From assembly GCA_002477905.1 (NCBI GenBank), contig DLLB01000088.1, positions 20,061 to 37,625 of the forward strand: 17,565 bases of DNA, written 5' to 3'. A program made the position numbers and the translations under genes. Shown one piece after another: positions 7,735 through 15,360 of this stretch. How positions within the stretch are numbered: the stretch's first letter is position 1; every line of letters starts with the position of its first letter. The notes below the pieces were generated by a model. The model was not told the origin of the DNA, did not search any database, and saw nothing but the letters and a program-made list of their open reading frames with translations. The DNA comes from Clostridiales bacterium UBA7573 (GTDB taxonomy: Bacteria > Bacillota > Clostridia > Oscillospirales > CAG-272).

Positions 7735-7945
7735 AGAAATGATTTTTTTGGGCGGCGCGATAGACAATAAAAATGGATTTGAACGGGCTCGGGAGTGAAT
7801 GAGGCGCCTGCGGCGCGTCAGAGCCGCGACGACCGAGCGACTTCGTGCCGCGAGAATCCGAATCCCTATATCCCAGCCATAGGAATACACCATTGAAATC
7901 CGAACCCTCTGAGTTCGAATGACAATGGTGTTTTCTCATTTTTGC
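7735..7945. repeat. Structured GC-rich intergenic element with terminator-like tail
   Basis: This non-coding block contains nested pairings: GGATT (7775-7779) with AATCC (7855-7859), GGCTC (7786-7790) with GAGCC (7821-7825), GCGCC (7804-7808) with GGCGC (7812-7816), and CGCGACGA (7825-7832) with TCGT-gc-CGCG (7843-7852), the last sharing base 7825 with GAGCC. A separate hairpin follows: ACACCATTG (7887-7895) with CAATGGTGT (7923-7931) enclosing a partly paired CCGAAC/GTTCGA, then TTTTCTCATTTTT. It is much more GC-rich than its AT-rich flanks. I recall similar strings as multi-copy intergenic elements in Clostridia, which often give spurious short arginine-rich protein calls on the reverse strand; that is memory, not a search. 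Boundaries are approximate. Nothing else is supported between 7694 and 8020. Confidence 0.55.
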
Positions 7946-8020
7946 CTTTATTTATGCGGTTTTTTTGAAGTTGCATTTTACATTTTTATATCGGATTTTC
8001 TCGGAAAAATGATTTTCCTA

Positions 8021-8049
8021 TTGCTTTCTTTGAAAATATATGCTATACT
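8021..8049 (+). promoter_or_regulatory. Promoter of the large surface protein gene
   Basis: TTGCTT (8021-8026), 17-bp spacer, TATACT (8044-8049) with extended-10 TG at 8041-8042. The -10 region TGCTATACT is identical to that of the tRNA-Gln promoter. The start near 8056 leaves a leader of about 225 nt. Confidence 0.78.
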
Positions 8050-8055
8050 AAACGA

Positions 8056-8280
8056 ACGATAAGTTACAAAATGAAAGAAAGCAGAAAATCCATACCGGCG
8101 CATGGATCAGATGGATCCCCCTTCCATATATATGGAACGTGGAAAATCTTTTTGCGGGCGAAAAGGAACGCGATCCCGCATATGTAAAAGGATGGAAGCC
8201 CAAAGAAAGATCTTCAAACAGGGCACGACTCTGTTGACAGATAAATACCGATCACAGTATCCGAACGGAGGGAACAGAAT
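8056..8280 (+). promoter_or_regulatory. Long 5' leader of the surface protein gene
   Basis: About 225 nt separate the predicted transcription start from the ATG. It holds a perfect 16-bp palindrome TTCCATATATATGGAA (8122-8137), an ATGGATC direct repeat (8102 and 8111), and an AACAG/CTGTT hairpin (8216-8235). It also holds a 60-codon ATG frame (8102-8284) whose TGA overlaps the next ATG. GGAGGGA (8267-8273) is the ribosome site for 8281. No known riboswitch class is recognisable. Confidence 0.5.
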
Positions 8281-11200
8281 ATGAAAAAACGATTTTCGAT
8301 GCTCTTGCTTGTCCTGATCATGGTGATGTGCGGATTGTTTTCACTCACATTTCTGAGTGCCGCAGCAGGGGAAACCTTTCAGGTAACAGTGAAAGCCGCT
8401 GCTGGCGGGAAAGTATCAACGGACGGTACGAATTGGAGCGACAGCGTGGTTGTGTCGATCGCAAACGGCGCAACGCTCGGCGACAGTGTAAAATATAAGC
8501 CGGACGAAGGATATAAGCTGGACGGCGTAATTGCCTCTACCATCCTAAAAAAAGTCGTGGCATCAGCCCTCAATACGGCTGTCATTGACAATGCGGGAAA
8601 CCTTTACACGGCGGGAGATAACGAGCGCGGTCAACTTGGAAGAAAGCTAGGCTCATACATATATGAGGACTCGGTTCTTACAAAGGTCGATACCTCCGCA
8701 AAAATAACGGATGTTGCCATGGGTGCGAAACATCTCGTTGTCCTTGACGAAAACGGCGATGTCTGGACCGCCGGCGCCAATCCATACGGTGAGCTCGGAA
8801 CCGATGTGAATGTCGGGAAAAGCTACGGTGAAAATGCCACCTTGACAAAGGTTACTGTGGGCGACGGCAGTGTGAAAATCAAAGCCGTAGCCGCAGGACA
8901 GTATCACACGATCCTGATTGATGAAAACGGCGGCGTCTGGACGGCAGGTCTGAACAGTAGCGGTCAGCTTGGCAGAAGCAACAATGTGGGCAACTCCACA
9001 CAAAATGCCGTGTTTCAAAAGGTGGACGGACTGGATGCTGTTAAAATAGTCAGTGCGGCAGGAGGAGCCGCTCACACGATATTGCTTGATGAGGACGGCA
9101 ATGTCTGGACAGCCGGAACCTCCAATTACAATGTCCTCGGCAGGCAGACCGAAGGCACGCCGAACAAGGTTACTTCCAACCCGACCTTTGAAAAGGTCAC
9201 CGACGGCATATCCGGCGTGAAAATAACCGCCATCGCAGCGGGAAGCTACCATAACGTATTGCTTGACGAGAACGGCAATGTCTGGACGGTAGGATCTAAT
9301 CTTTACGGCGAGCTTGGTAGAAAACCACTGCAATCGTCAAGCAGTGTGTTCGAAAAAGCTGACCTTCAGGGTGCTGCCGCCGCCAAGTTTATTGCGGCAT
9401 ACGGTAGTGCCACCGTGGTAATAGATACCGACGGCTACGCAAGAACCTGCGGCATCCACAGCGGTCATCTCGGACGGCCTGTCACCGAAAGCAGTCCTGA
9501 ACTGCTGAAGGCTACAAATGGGATTGATAACATAAAAATGGTTGCCGCCGCAATGGGAACCTACCACACCGTTTTACTGGATGAAAACGGCGGGATATGG
9601 TCCTGCGGAAAAAACCAGTGCGGTCAGCTTTGCAGAACCGAGAACTTCAGCAAATATACTTCCGTTACCACTTTTGCGGCTGCGACCGACGGCTTAATCC
9701 AAACGATTTCATTTGACGAAATGAAGAATCTGATCATAACCTCCGACCGAATGTTTACCATTACGTCCGCCGCAAGAGAAAAGGTGCAACTGGAGTATGA
9801 TCTCAACGGCGGCGAGTGGGTGGACGGATTTACGCCCCCCAGTTTTGCATACACGGATGAGGGACTTTCGCTTCCCGATGCTTCGAAGTTGAAAAAGCCG
9901 GGTTATACCTTCGCAGGGTGGGAAACTTCTTCTCTGCCCGCAAACCCCATAAAGTGCTCCGCAAAATGGACCGCGAACATCTACACCGTGACTTTTGATA
10001 CCAACGGCGGCGAGATGACAACGAGAACCATGACCGTCACCTATGGGGAGGAACTCGACCAGATGCCCATACCGATACGTATGGGTTACGTTTTTGACGG
10101 TTGGTGTGATAAAAAAGAGGGCGGTCGTTACTACAGCGACAAAAACGGCAACAGCATAACCACGTATGACAAAACGGAGGACTGCACCCTGTACGCAATG
10201 TGGACGGAAGGTTCGTGCATGATCACGCTCGATGCCAACGGCGGCACCTTGACCGGTGCGGCAACGAGAAAAGTGAAACAAAACGGACCGATGGTGGAGC
10301 CGGCTGCCCCCACCAGAGAAGGTTACACCTTCATCGGCTGGTATAAAGACGCCGCCTGCACACAGATTTGGAACTTCCCTATGGACTGGGTAACTCATGA
10401 TATGACGCTGTACGCAGGGTGGTACATCAATGCTTACACGATTACAATCAACCCCGAAAACGGCGGGGAAACGATTACAATTACAGAATATTACGGGGCA
10501 CCGGTTACCGCTCCGCTCCTGACGAAAACAGGTTATCTCTTCGCAGGCTGGGACCAGGAATTCCCGACAACGATGCCTGCCGGTAATCTGACAATCACGG
10601 CACTGTGGACCGTGTGCGACCATGCCGACAGCACGGCGAAGCCCACCTGCACGGATCCTGCAACCTGTACGACCTGCGGCGGCACGATTGCTGCTTTGGG
10701 GCACGATTTCTCCAAACAGGAGCAGGACGCTGACCGCCACTGGAAGAAATGCTCCCGCTGTGACGCAACGGATGACGCGATGCCGCATGATTGGGACAGC
10801 GGCGTAACTACTACCCCGTCCACCTGCATGAGAGCGGGCGAAAAAATCTTTACCTGTACCAAATGCGGTGCGACAAAAATCGATCCGATCCCGGCGAACG
10901 GTCACAACTGGGAACAGGCGTGGCGGTACGACGCGACACATCACTGGCATGAATGTCTCAACGACAATTGTGATGTGAAAGATCATGATTCCCAGAAGTA
11001 TGGATATGCTGCGCATACCGGCGGCGAAGCTACCTGCACCGCCCCGGCAGTCTGCGACTTATGCCACCAGCCCTACGGCGAAGAAAACCCCGGCAACCAC
11101 AAAGGCGGGACAACGGAGTGGACAACAAAGACCGCCACCAACCACGAGAAAAAATGGAGTTGTTGCGGCACCGTGGTTGTAGCAAGTGAAGCCCATGCGT

Positions 11201-12753
11201 GGGCAGACGGCGTGTGCAGCGAGTGCGGATATGCGTGCCTGCATGACGACACGGATCAAAACCACATCTGCGACTACTGTAGTAAGGTCATCAGCAGCCA
11301 CACCGGCGGCACGGCAACCTGCACGGAGCAGGCGATCTGCGACATCTGCCATAGGAAATACGGCGACGTGCGCGGTCACAGCTATGGCGCACCCCTTTAC
11401 AATTGGAACGGCACCCATTGCACCGCGGAAAGAGTCTGCGCAAACGACGCAAGTCACACAGAGTCGGAAACGGTCATCGCCCAAGTGACTGTCACACAGA
11501 AGCGCACCTGCACATCCGCGGAGCTGTCCACCTACACGGCAACTTTTCAGAATCCGGCATTTTCCGTTCAAACAAAGGAACAGGTCAGAACCGCCGCTCC
11601 GCTTGGTCATAACTTTGCCATTTGGCAACACAACGCCACCTACCATTGGAACAAATGCACGCGTTGCAATGCAACCAGTTCCAATGTCAGACATAGTGGC
11701 GGGACAGCAACCTGTACGGAACAGGCAGTCTGCAAGTTCTGCAAAACGACCTACGGCGCACTGGATCTTACCCATCACACGGGTACCGCCGATTGGACCA
11801 AAACCGCCACTACGCACGAACAAGTGTGGAGCTGTTGCGGCTTGGTGATCTGCAAAAAGGGACCGCACAGATGGCGGGACGGGATTTGTCTGGACTGTGC
11901 CAATGCCTGCTCCCATACCGGCGGCGCGGCAACTTGCCATACAAAAGCGATCTGCGACATCTGCCGCAGCGCATACGGCGCGTTTGACAACACCCATCAT
12001 GCAGGGGGAACGGATGTTCGGGACGCAAAAACGCAAAGTTGCGCCGAAAACGGATATACCGGCGATACTTACTGTAAAGGGTGCAAAGAAAGACTTGCCT
12101 CCGGCACGATAATACAAGCTGACGGGCACAAGGGCGGTACCGCAACCTGTACCGAAGCAGCGATTTGTGACGTTTGCCATGAGAAATACGGAGCACTGGA
12201 CGCAAACCATCATTTCAGACTTGCTACGGTAGAAGAAATCCCCGCAACGGCGGCAAACACAGGTACATGTGCGCACTGGTATTGCACCGCTTGCGGAAAA
12301 CGCTTTGCCGATGCAGATGGGAAGAACGAAATTTCCCTGGCGGACACGGTTCTGAAGAAACTTGCGCCTTCCATCCTCGAAGGGGCGAACGGCAAGTGGA
12401 CCAAGGGAACAGGAAATGATCTGTCCTTCCGCTCCGACGCGGCGTTCTCTGACTTTGTGGAGGTGCTTGTAGACGGCAATGCGATTCCCGCCGACCGCTA
12501 TACAAAATCTGAAGGAAGTATCTGCGTAGCATTGAAAGCAAGCTATCTTGCCACGCTTACCGAGGGGGAACATACGCTTACCATTCGCTCTGCGAGCGGT
12601 GATGCAACCACGACATTCACAGTGGATGCCGCAATCGTTTCTCCTCCGGAAAATTCCGCCCCTGTATGGGTTTGGATTCTCCTTGCCGTTCTCGTACTCT
12701 GCATCGGCACCACCGTTGTTGTGATCGTGATTCGCAAGAAAAAAGCGGCATAA
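8281..12753 (+). CDS. Large surface protein: RCC1 propeller, InlB repeats, CxxC-rich repeats, C-terminal membrane anchor
   Basis: 1490 residues, exported and probably displayed on the cell surface; function unknown. Residues 1-29 are a signal peptide (KKR, hydrophobic run, FLSAAAG). A short repeat-like segment covers 33-85. Seven RCC1-type repeats start near 94, 145, 203, 259, 318, 372 and 423, each with the core HTILLDENGNVWTAG...GQLGR; seven is the number that closes a beta-propeller. Four InlB/Listeria-Bacteroides repeats follow from about 502, 568, 647 and 719 (TFDTNGGE...GYTFIGW...LYAGW). Residues 778-1360 hold 14 CxxC motifs, including five units of the form HxGGxATCxxxAxCxxC. A terminal domain (1362-1450) precedes a membrane helix (WVWILLAVLVLCIGTTVVVIVI) and RKKKAA tail. 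No LPxTG is present. GGAGGGA sets the start. It is a single-gene unit flanked by its own promoter and terminator. A role in adhesion or binding is inferred only from architecture. Confidence 0.9.
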   Translation: MKKRFSMLLLVLIMVMCGLFSLTFLSAAAGETFQVTVKAAAGGKVSTDGTNWSDSVVVSIANGATLGDSVKYKPDEGYKLDGVIASTILKKVVASALNTAVIDNAGNLYTAGDNERGQLGRKLGSYIYEDSVLTKVDTSAKITDVAMGAKHLVVLDENGDVWTAGANPYGELGTDVNVGKSYGENATLTKVTVGDGSVKIKAVAAGQYHTILIDENGGVWTAGLNSSGQLGRSNNVGNSTQNAVFQKVDGLDAVKIVSAAGGAAHTILLDEDGNVWTAGTSNYNVLGRQTEGTPNKVTSNPTFEKVTDGISGVKITAIAAGSYHNVLLDENGNVWTVGSNLYGELGRKPLQSSSSVFEKADLQGAAAAKFIAAYGSATVVIDTDGYARTCGIHSGHLGRPVTESSPELLKATNGIDNIKMVAAAMGTYHTVLLDENGGIWSCGKNQCGQLCRTENFSKYTSVTTFAAATDGLIQTISFDEMKNLIITSDRMFTITSAAREKVQLEYDLNGGEWVDGFTPPSFAYTDEGLSLPDASKLKKPGYTFAGWETSSLPANPIKCSAKWTANIYTVTFDTNGGEMTTRTMTVTYGEELDQMPIPIRMGYVFDGWCDKKEGGRYYSDKNGNSITTYDKTEDCTLYAMWTEGSCMITLDANGGTLTGAATRKVKQNGPMVEPAAPTREGYTFIGWYKDAACTQIWNFPMDWVTHDMTLYAGWYINAYTITINPENGGETITITEYYGAPVTAPLLTKTGYLFAGWDQEFPTTMPAGNLTITALWTVCDHADSTAKPTCTDPATCTTCGGTIAALGHDFSKQEQDADRHWKKCSRCDATDDAMPHDWDSGVTTTPSTCMRAGEKIFTCTKCGATKIDPIPANGHNWEQAWRYDATHHWHECLNDNCDVKDHDSQKYGYAAHTGGEATCTAPAVCDLCHQPYGEENPGNHKGGTTEWTTKTATNHEKKWSCCGTVVVASEAHAWADGVCSECGYACLHDDTDQNHICDYCSKVISSHTGGTATCTEQAICDICHRKYGDVRGHSYGAPLYNWNGTHCTAERVCANDASHTESETVIAQVTVTQKRTCTSAELSTYTATFQNPAFSVQTKEQVRTAAPLGHNFAIWQHNATYHWNKCTRCNATSSNVRHSGGTATCTEQAVCKFCKTTYGALDLTHHTGTADWTKTATTHEQVWSCCGLVICKKGPHRWRDGICLDCANACSHTGGAATCHTKAICDICRSAYGAFDNTHHAGGTDVRDAKTQSCAENGYTGDTYCKGCKERLASGTIIQADGHKGGTATCTEAAICDVCHEKYGALDANHHFRLATVEEIPATAANTGTCAHWYCTACGKRFADADGKNEISLADTVLKKLAPSILEGANGKWTKGTGNDLSFRSDAAFSDFVEVLVDGNAIPADRYTKSEGSICVALKASYLATLTEGEHTLTIRSASGDATTTFTVDAAIVSPPENSAPVWVWILLAVLVLCIGTTVVVIVIRKKKAA

Positions 12754-12800
12754 CAAAGCCAACCTTTTGAAAATCACGCTTGCTTTCTAAAATCAGGCAA

Positions 12801-12837
12801 AAAGTGCAGACGACTATGGTCGTCTGCGCTTTTTTTC
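12801..12837 (+). terminator. Terminator of the surface protein gene
   Basis: GCAGACGAC (12806-12814) pairs with GTCGTCTGC (12819-12827) around TATG; the stem extends outward through AAAGT (12801-12805) with GCTTT, and a T7 run follows. Confidence 0.94.
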
Positions 12838-12846
12838 AATTTCCTA

Positions 12847-12875
12847 TTGCATTTTCGGTTTCTTTGTGTTATAAT
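12847..12875 (+). promoter_or_regulatory. Promoter of the TetR-ABC operon
   Basis: TTGCAT (12847-12852), 17-bp spacer, perfect TATAAT (12870-12875). The start is expected around 12882, within the palindrome at 12881-12904. Confidence 0.82.
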
Positions 12876-12880
12876 AAAAA

Positions 12881-12904
12881 TACACTCGTAGCGCTACATG
12901 CGTA
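12881..12904. promoter_or_regulatory. Probable operator for the TetR-type repressor
   Basis: The perfect 10-bp palindrome GTAGCGCTAC (12888-12897) is the centre of an imperfect 24-bp palindrome with matching TAC/GTA ends (9 of 12 half-site positions pair). It covers the predicted transcription start of the repressor's own operon, where a bound TetR dimer would block transcription. The binding partner is inferred from position. Confidence 0.65.
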
Positions 12905-12926
12905 TTTATAAAAAAGGAGTACGGTT

Positions 12927-13502
12927 ATGCCCCGGAATTATCTGTTTACCAAAGAACAAGTGCTTGCCGCCGCCCTTGCGCTGACACGAAAGAAAGGATT
13001 CTCTGCCGTTTCGGCACGATCACTTGGGGAGCAACTCGGCACGACGTCCCGCCCGATATTCAGCCACTTTGAAAATATGGCGGATGTGCAGAGGGGAATC
13101 ATCGGCGCGGCAAATGCGCTTTATCAATCCTTCCGTAAGGAAGAAATCGCAAGCGGAAAGTATGTGCCGTATAAAGCAAACGGAATGGCGTATATTCGGT
13201 TTGCAAAAGAAGAAAAGGAACTGTTCAAGCTGCTTTTTATGCGCGACCGTTCGCAGGAATCCATCAAGGAAAATCCGGAAGAAATGGACGCACTGATCGG
13301 ATTGATCTGTAAACAGGTCCGGATTGACAAAGAAGAAGCAAGGTTATTCTATCTTGAAATGTGGGCATTTACGCACGGGATTGCGTCGATGATTGCAACA
13401 AACTACCTTGATTGGGACGAAGCATTTATCAGCCGGGCACTGACAGACGGCTATGAGGGACTCAAACGGCGGTATGAAAACGGAGGCGTATCCAATGATT
13501 GA
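12927..13502 (+). CDS. TetR/AcrR-family transcriptional regulator
   Basis: 191-residue predicted one-component repressor. The N-terminal TetR helix-turn-helix spans about residues 8-52 (VLAAALALTRKKGFSAVSAR, then SLGEQLGTTSRPIFSHF). The C-terminal half carries MWAFTHGIASM (Trp146, His150-Gly151), the hallmark of the WHG-type ligand domain. AAAAGGAG (12912-12919) precedes the ATG. Its stop overlaps the ATPase gene by 8 bp (13495-13502), so it is translated with the transporter it most likely controls. Autoregulation through the palindrome at 12881-12904 is the simplest model. The inducing ligand is unknown; by analogy with such operons it may be a drug, peptide or envelope stress compound handled by the transporter. 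Confidence 0.9.
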   Translation: MPRNYLFTKEQVLAAALALTRKKGFSAVSARSLGEQLGTTSRPIFSHFENMADVQRGIIGAANALYQSFRKEEIASGKYVPYKANGMAYIRFAKEEKELFKLLFMRDRSQESIKENPEEMDALIGLICKQVRIDKEEARLFYLEMWAFTHGIASMIATNYLDWDEAFISRALTDGYEGLKRRYENGGVSND

Positions 13503-14187
13503 AGCGAAAGGGATCAGAAAGACCTACGGTTCCGGCGAGAGCAGGACGGAAGTATTGAAAGGAATTGATCTGCATATTGCGGACGGCGATTTTACTGTGA
13601 TCCTGGGGGCGTCAGGTTCAGGCAAATCGACGCTTTTGAACTGTCTGTCAGGGCTGGAACGGGTAGACGCCGGACACATCCGATATGACGCGGAGGACAT
13701 CACCGCGCTGTCCGATAAAGCGTTGACAAAGTTCCGCAAGGACAAGATCGGCTTTCTCTTTCAGCAATACTATCTGCTCCCCGATATGACGGTGGAAAAG
13801 AATGTCCGCATGGGGGCAGATCTTGCGGGAAACACAGATTACAGGGAAATTATCAAGGCGGTAGGACTGGAATCAAAAGCCGCGAAATATCCGTCCGAGC
13901 TTTCGGGCGGCGAGCAGCAGCGGGTATCTGTTGCCCGCGCGCTTGCTAAAAAGCCGCAAGTTTTGTTTCTGGACGAACCGACCGGTGCGCTCGACGAAAA
14001 AACGGGGCGGCAGGTGCTGGATTACATCTGTAAGCTGCATACGGAATATGGATTCACGATCGTCATGGTGACGCACAACGCGAACATCGCGGAGATGGCA
14101 AATACGGTGATCCGGATGAACAGCGGTAAAATTTTCGAAATCTACACCAACGCCAAGCAGAAATCTGCTTATGAGATCGGGTGGTGA
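13495..14187 (+). CDS. ABC transporter ATP-binding protein (MacB/LolD/BceA class)
   Basis: 230-residue ATPase subunit pairing with the FtsX-like permease that follows. Visible motifs: Walker A GASGSGKST (38-46), Q-loop FLFQQYYLLP (87-96), ABC signature LSGGEQQR (136-143), Walker B VLFLDEPTGALDE (156-168) and the H-loop MVTHN near the C-terminus. FQQYYLLPDMTVEKNV and EPTGALDEKTG are typical of the MacB/LolD/BceA branch, whose transporters act by mechanotransmission on lipoproteins, peptides or antibiotics rather than moving substrate through a channel. The start at 13495 has GGAGG (13482-13486) and overlaps the TetR stop; a longer frame beginning at 13453 lies within the TetR gene and is rejected. 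Complete, no missing residues. Confidence 0.93.
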   Translation: MIEAKGIRKTYGSGESRTEVLKGIDLHIADGDFTVILGASGSGKSTLLNCLSGLERVDAGHIRYDAEDITALSDKALTKFRKDKIGFLFQQYYLLPDMTVEKNVRMGADLAGNTDYREIIKAVGLESKAAKYPSELSGGEQQRVSVARALAKKPQVLFLDEPTGALDEKTGRQVLDYICKLHTEYGFTIVMVTHNANIAEMANTVIRMNSGKIFEIYTNAKQKSAYEIGW

Positions 14188-14194
14188 CGCTGGG

Positions 14195-15334
14195 ATGATT
14201 CGATTCAAGGATACCGCGAAGCTGTTCGGAATTGCAATCCTCGCGTGTTGTGCTGTTTTTGTTTGTACGCTGTTTTTAAGCTACAATATTGACCTCGCGG
14301 CAATCAAAGCGGAGATCACATCGGAAGCCAAAATGGCGATGTATCATGCACAAGTGTTAATGGGCAGAATGATTGCCGGCGTCTCCGGAGGGTGTTTGAT
14401 TGCGACTTCTGTCGTGATGCTGTTATTCTATATAAAAAACTACATCAGCGTACACGGGAAGGAACTTGGCATTCTCAAAGCGCTTGGTTATTCCAATCTC
14501 AAAATTGCAAGATATTTTTGGATCTTCGGACTTTCCGTATTGGTCGGCTGCACCGTGGGGCATACAATCGGGTATCTTTATCTTCCGACGTTTTATTCCA
14601 AACAAGCCCCAAACCTGCAAACGCTGCGTCCCGCATTTCATCCGCTACTGACTTTTGCTTTGGTCGGTGCGCCGACGATCGCTTTTGCCATCCTATCGGT
14701 GCTGTTCGCTTACCGGAAACTGAAAAGCCCCGTGCTGGATCTGCTCCGTGAGAAGCAGCATAACAAAATCAAGATCGGCAGGGACGGGAGAGAGGGTACG
14801 CCTTTTTTGAAAGACCTGCGGCGTGTGACGCTAAAAAGCAGGAAATCGCTCGTATTTTTTGTGGCATTTTCGGCGTTCTGTTTTTCGGCAATGGTGCAGA
14901 TGTCTTTTTCAATGAACGAGCTTGCAAGTGAAACCTTTGCATGGATGATCTTGTCGATCGGTCTGATTCTTTCCTTTGTGACGTTATTCCTCTCTCTTTC
15001 CAGTGTTGTCCGGGGCAACGCCAGGACCATTGCTATGATGCGGGTGTTCGGCTATGACGACAATATTTGCGGTCATTTTATATTGGGGGCGTATCGCCCG
15101 ATTTCTTATCTTGGGTTTGCCGTCGGTACGGGATACCAATACGGATTGCTGCGGCTGATGATGTCCGTCGTGTTTGCGGATGTTTCAGACGTGCCGGAAT
15201 ACAGGTTCCATTTCAAAGCGCTGATTATCACGCTGCTACTATTTGTGATTACCTATGAACTGGTTCTGTATCTGTATTTTCGCAGGATCAAAAGGCTTTC
15301 TGTCAAGCGCATAATGCTGGAGGGAACCGCTTAA
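14195..15334 (+). CDS. FtsX-like ABC transporter permease
   Basis: 379-residue membrane protein, partner of the ATPase. About eight membrane segments are visible (near residues 8-29, 50-73, 97-120, 140-165, 207-225, 236-260, 280-305 and 330-350). It consists of two FtsX-like units in tandem, each with the cytoplasmic coupling motif: GKELGILKALGYSN in the first and NARTIAMMRVFGYDD in the second. The large extracellular domain of MacB or BceB is absent, so this is a compact version (BceB-type permeases are usually over 600 residues). The start at 14195 is chosen because the protein then begins MIRFKDTAKLFG, as in relatives; an ATG at 14171 overlaps the ATPase gene and has no ribosome site. The gap to the ATPase stop is 7 bp. 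Substrate unknown; export or envelope-stress relief is inferred. Confidence 0.87.
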   Translation: MIRFKDTAKLFGIAILACCAVFVCTLFLSYNIDLAAIKAEITSEAKMAMYHAQVLMGRMIAGVSGGCLIATSVVMLLFYIKNYISVHGKELGILKALGYSNLKIARYFWIFGLSVLVGCTVGHTIGYLYLPTFYSKQAPNLQTLRPAFHPLLTFALVGAPTIAFAILSVLFAYRKLKSPVLDLLREKQHNKIKIGRDGREGTPFLKDLRRVTLKSRKSLVFFVAFSAFCFSAMVQMSFSMNELASETFAWMILSIGLILSFVTLFLSLSSVVRGNARTIAMMRVFGYDDNICGHFILGAYRPISYLGFAVGTGYQYGLLRLMMSVVFADVSDVPEYRFHFKALIITLLLFVITYELVLYLYFRRIKRLSVKRIMLEGTA

Positions 15335-15360
15335 TTTTGTAAATTCATAAGGGGAAGGCA

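Noticed and set aside
7660..7939. Reverse-strand frames rich in Arg/Ser across the structured element
   Set aside because: They are translations of the folded GC-rich repeat and cross a terminator; composition is not protein-like.
8234..8262. TTGACA at 8234 as a second promoter for the surface protein
   Set aside because: At 17 bp the -10 would be GTATCC, which is poor, and it would place the start almost on the ribosome site.
9709..11016. Antisense open frame of 435 codons inside the surface protein gene
   Set aside because: It is on the opposite strand of a clear repeat protein, has no recognisable domain or ribosome site, and follows from the codon bias of the sense gene.
10615..12360. 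Repeated DNA in the Cys-rich region as a CRISPR or satellite array
   Set aside because: Units vary in length and base sequence and are conserved at the protein level, so they are coding repeats.
12655..12753. LPxTG sortase signal at the surface protein C-terminus
   Set aside because: No LPxTG-like motif precedes the membrane helix; only a helix and basic tail are seen.
11059..12777. Antisense open frame of 572 codons inside the surface protein gene
   Set aside because: Its Cys- and Gly-rich repetition mirrors the sense repeats; no promoter, no ribosome site and no known domain.
14171..14194. Earlier ATG for the FtsX-like permease
   Set aside because: It lies inside the ATPase gene without a ribosome site and adds MRSGGDAG, which is not like a permease N-terminus.
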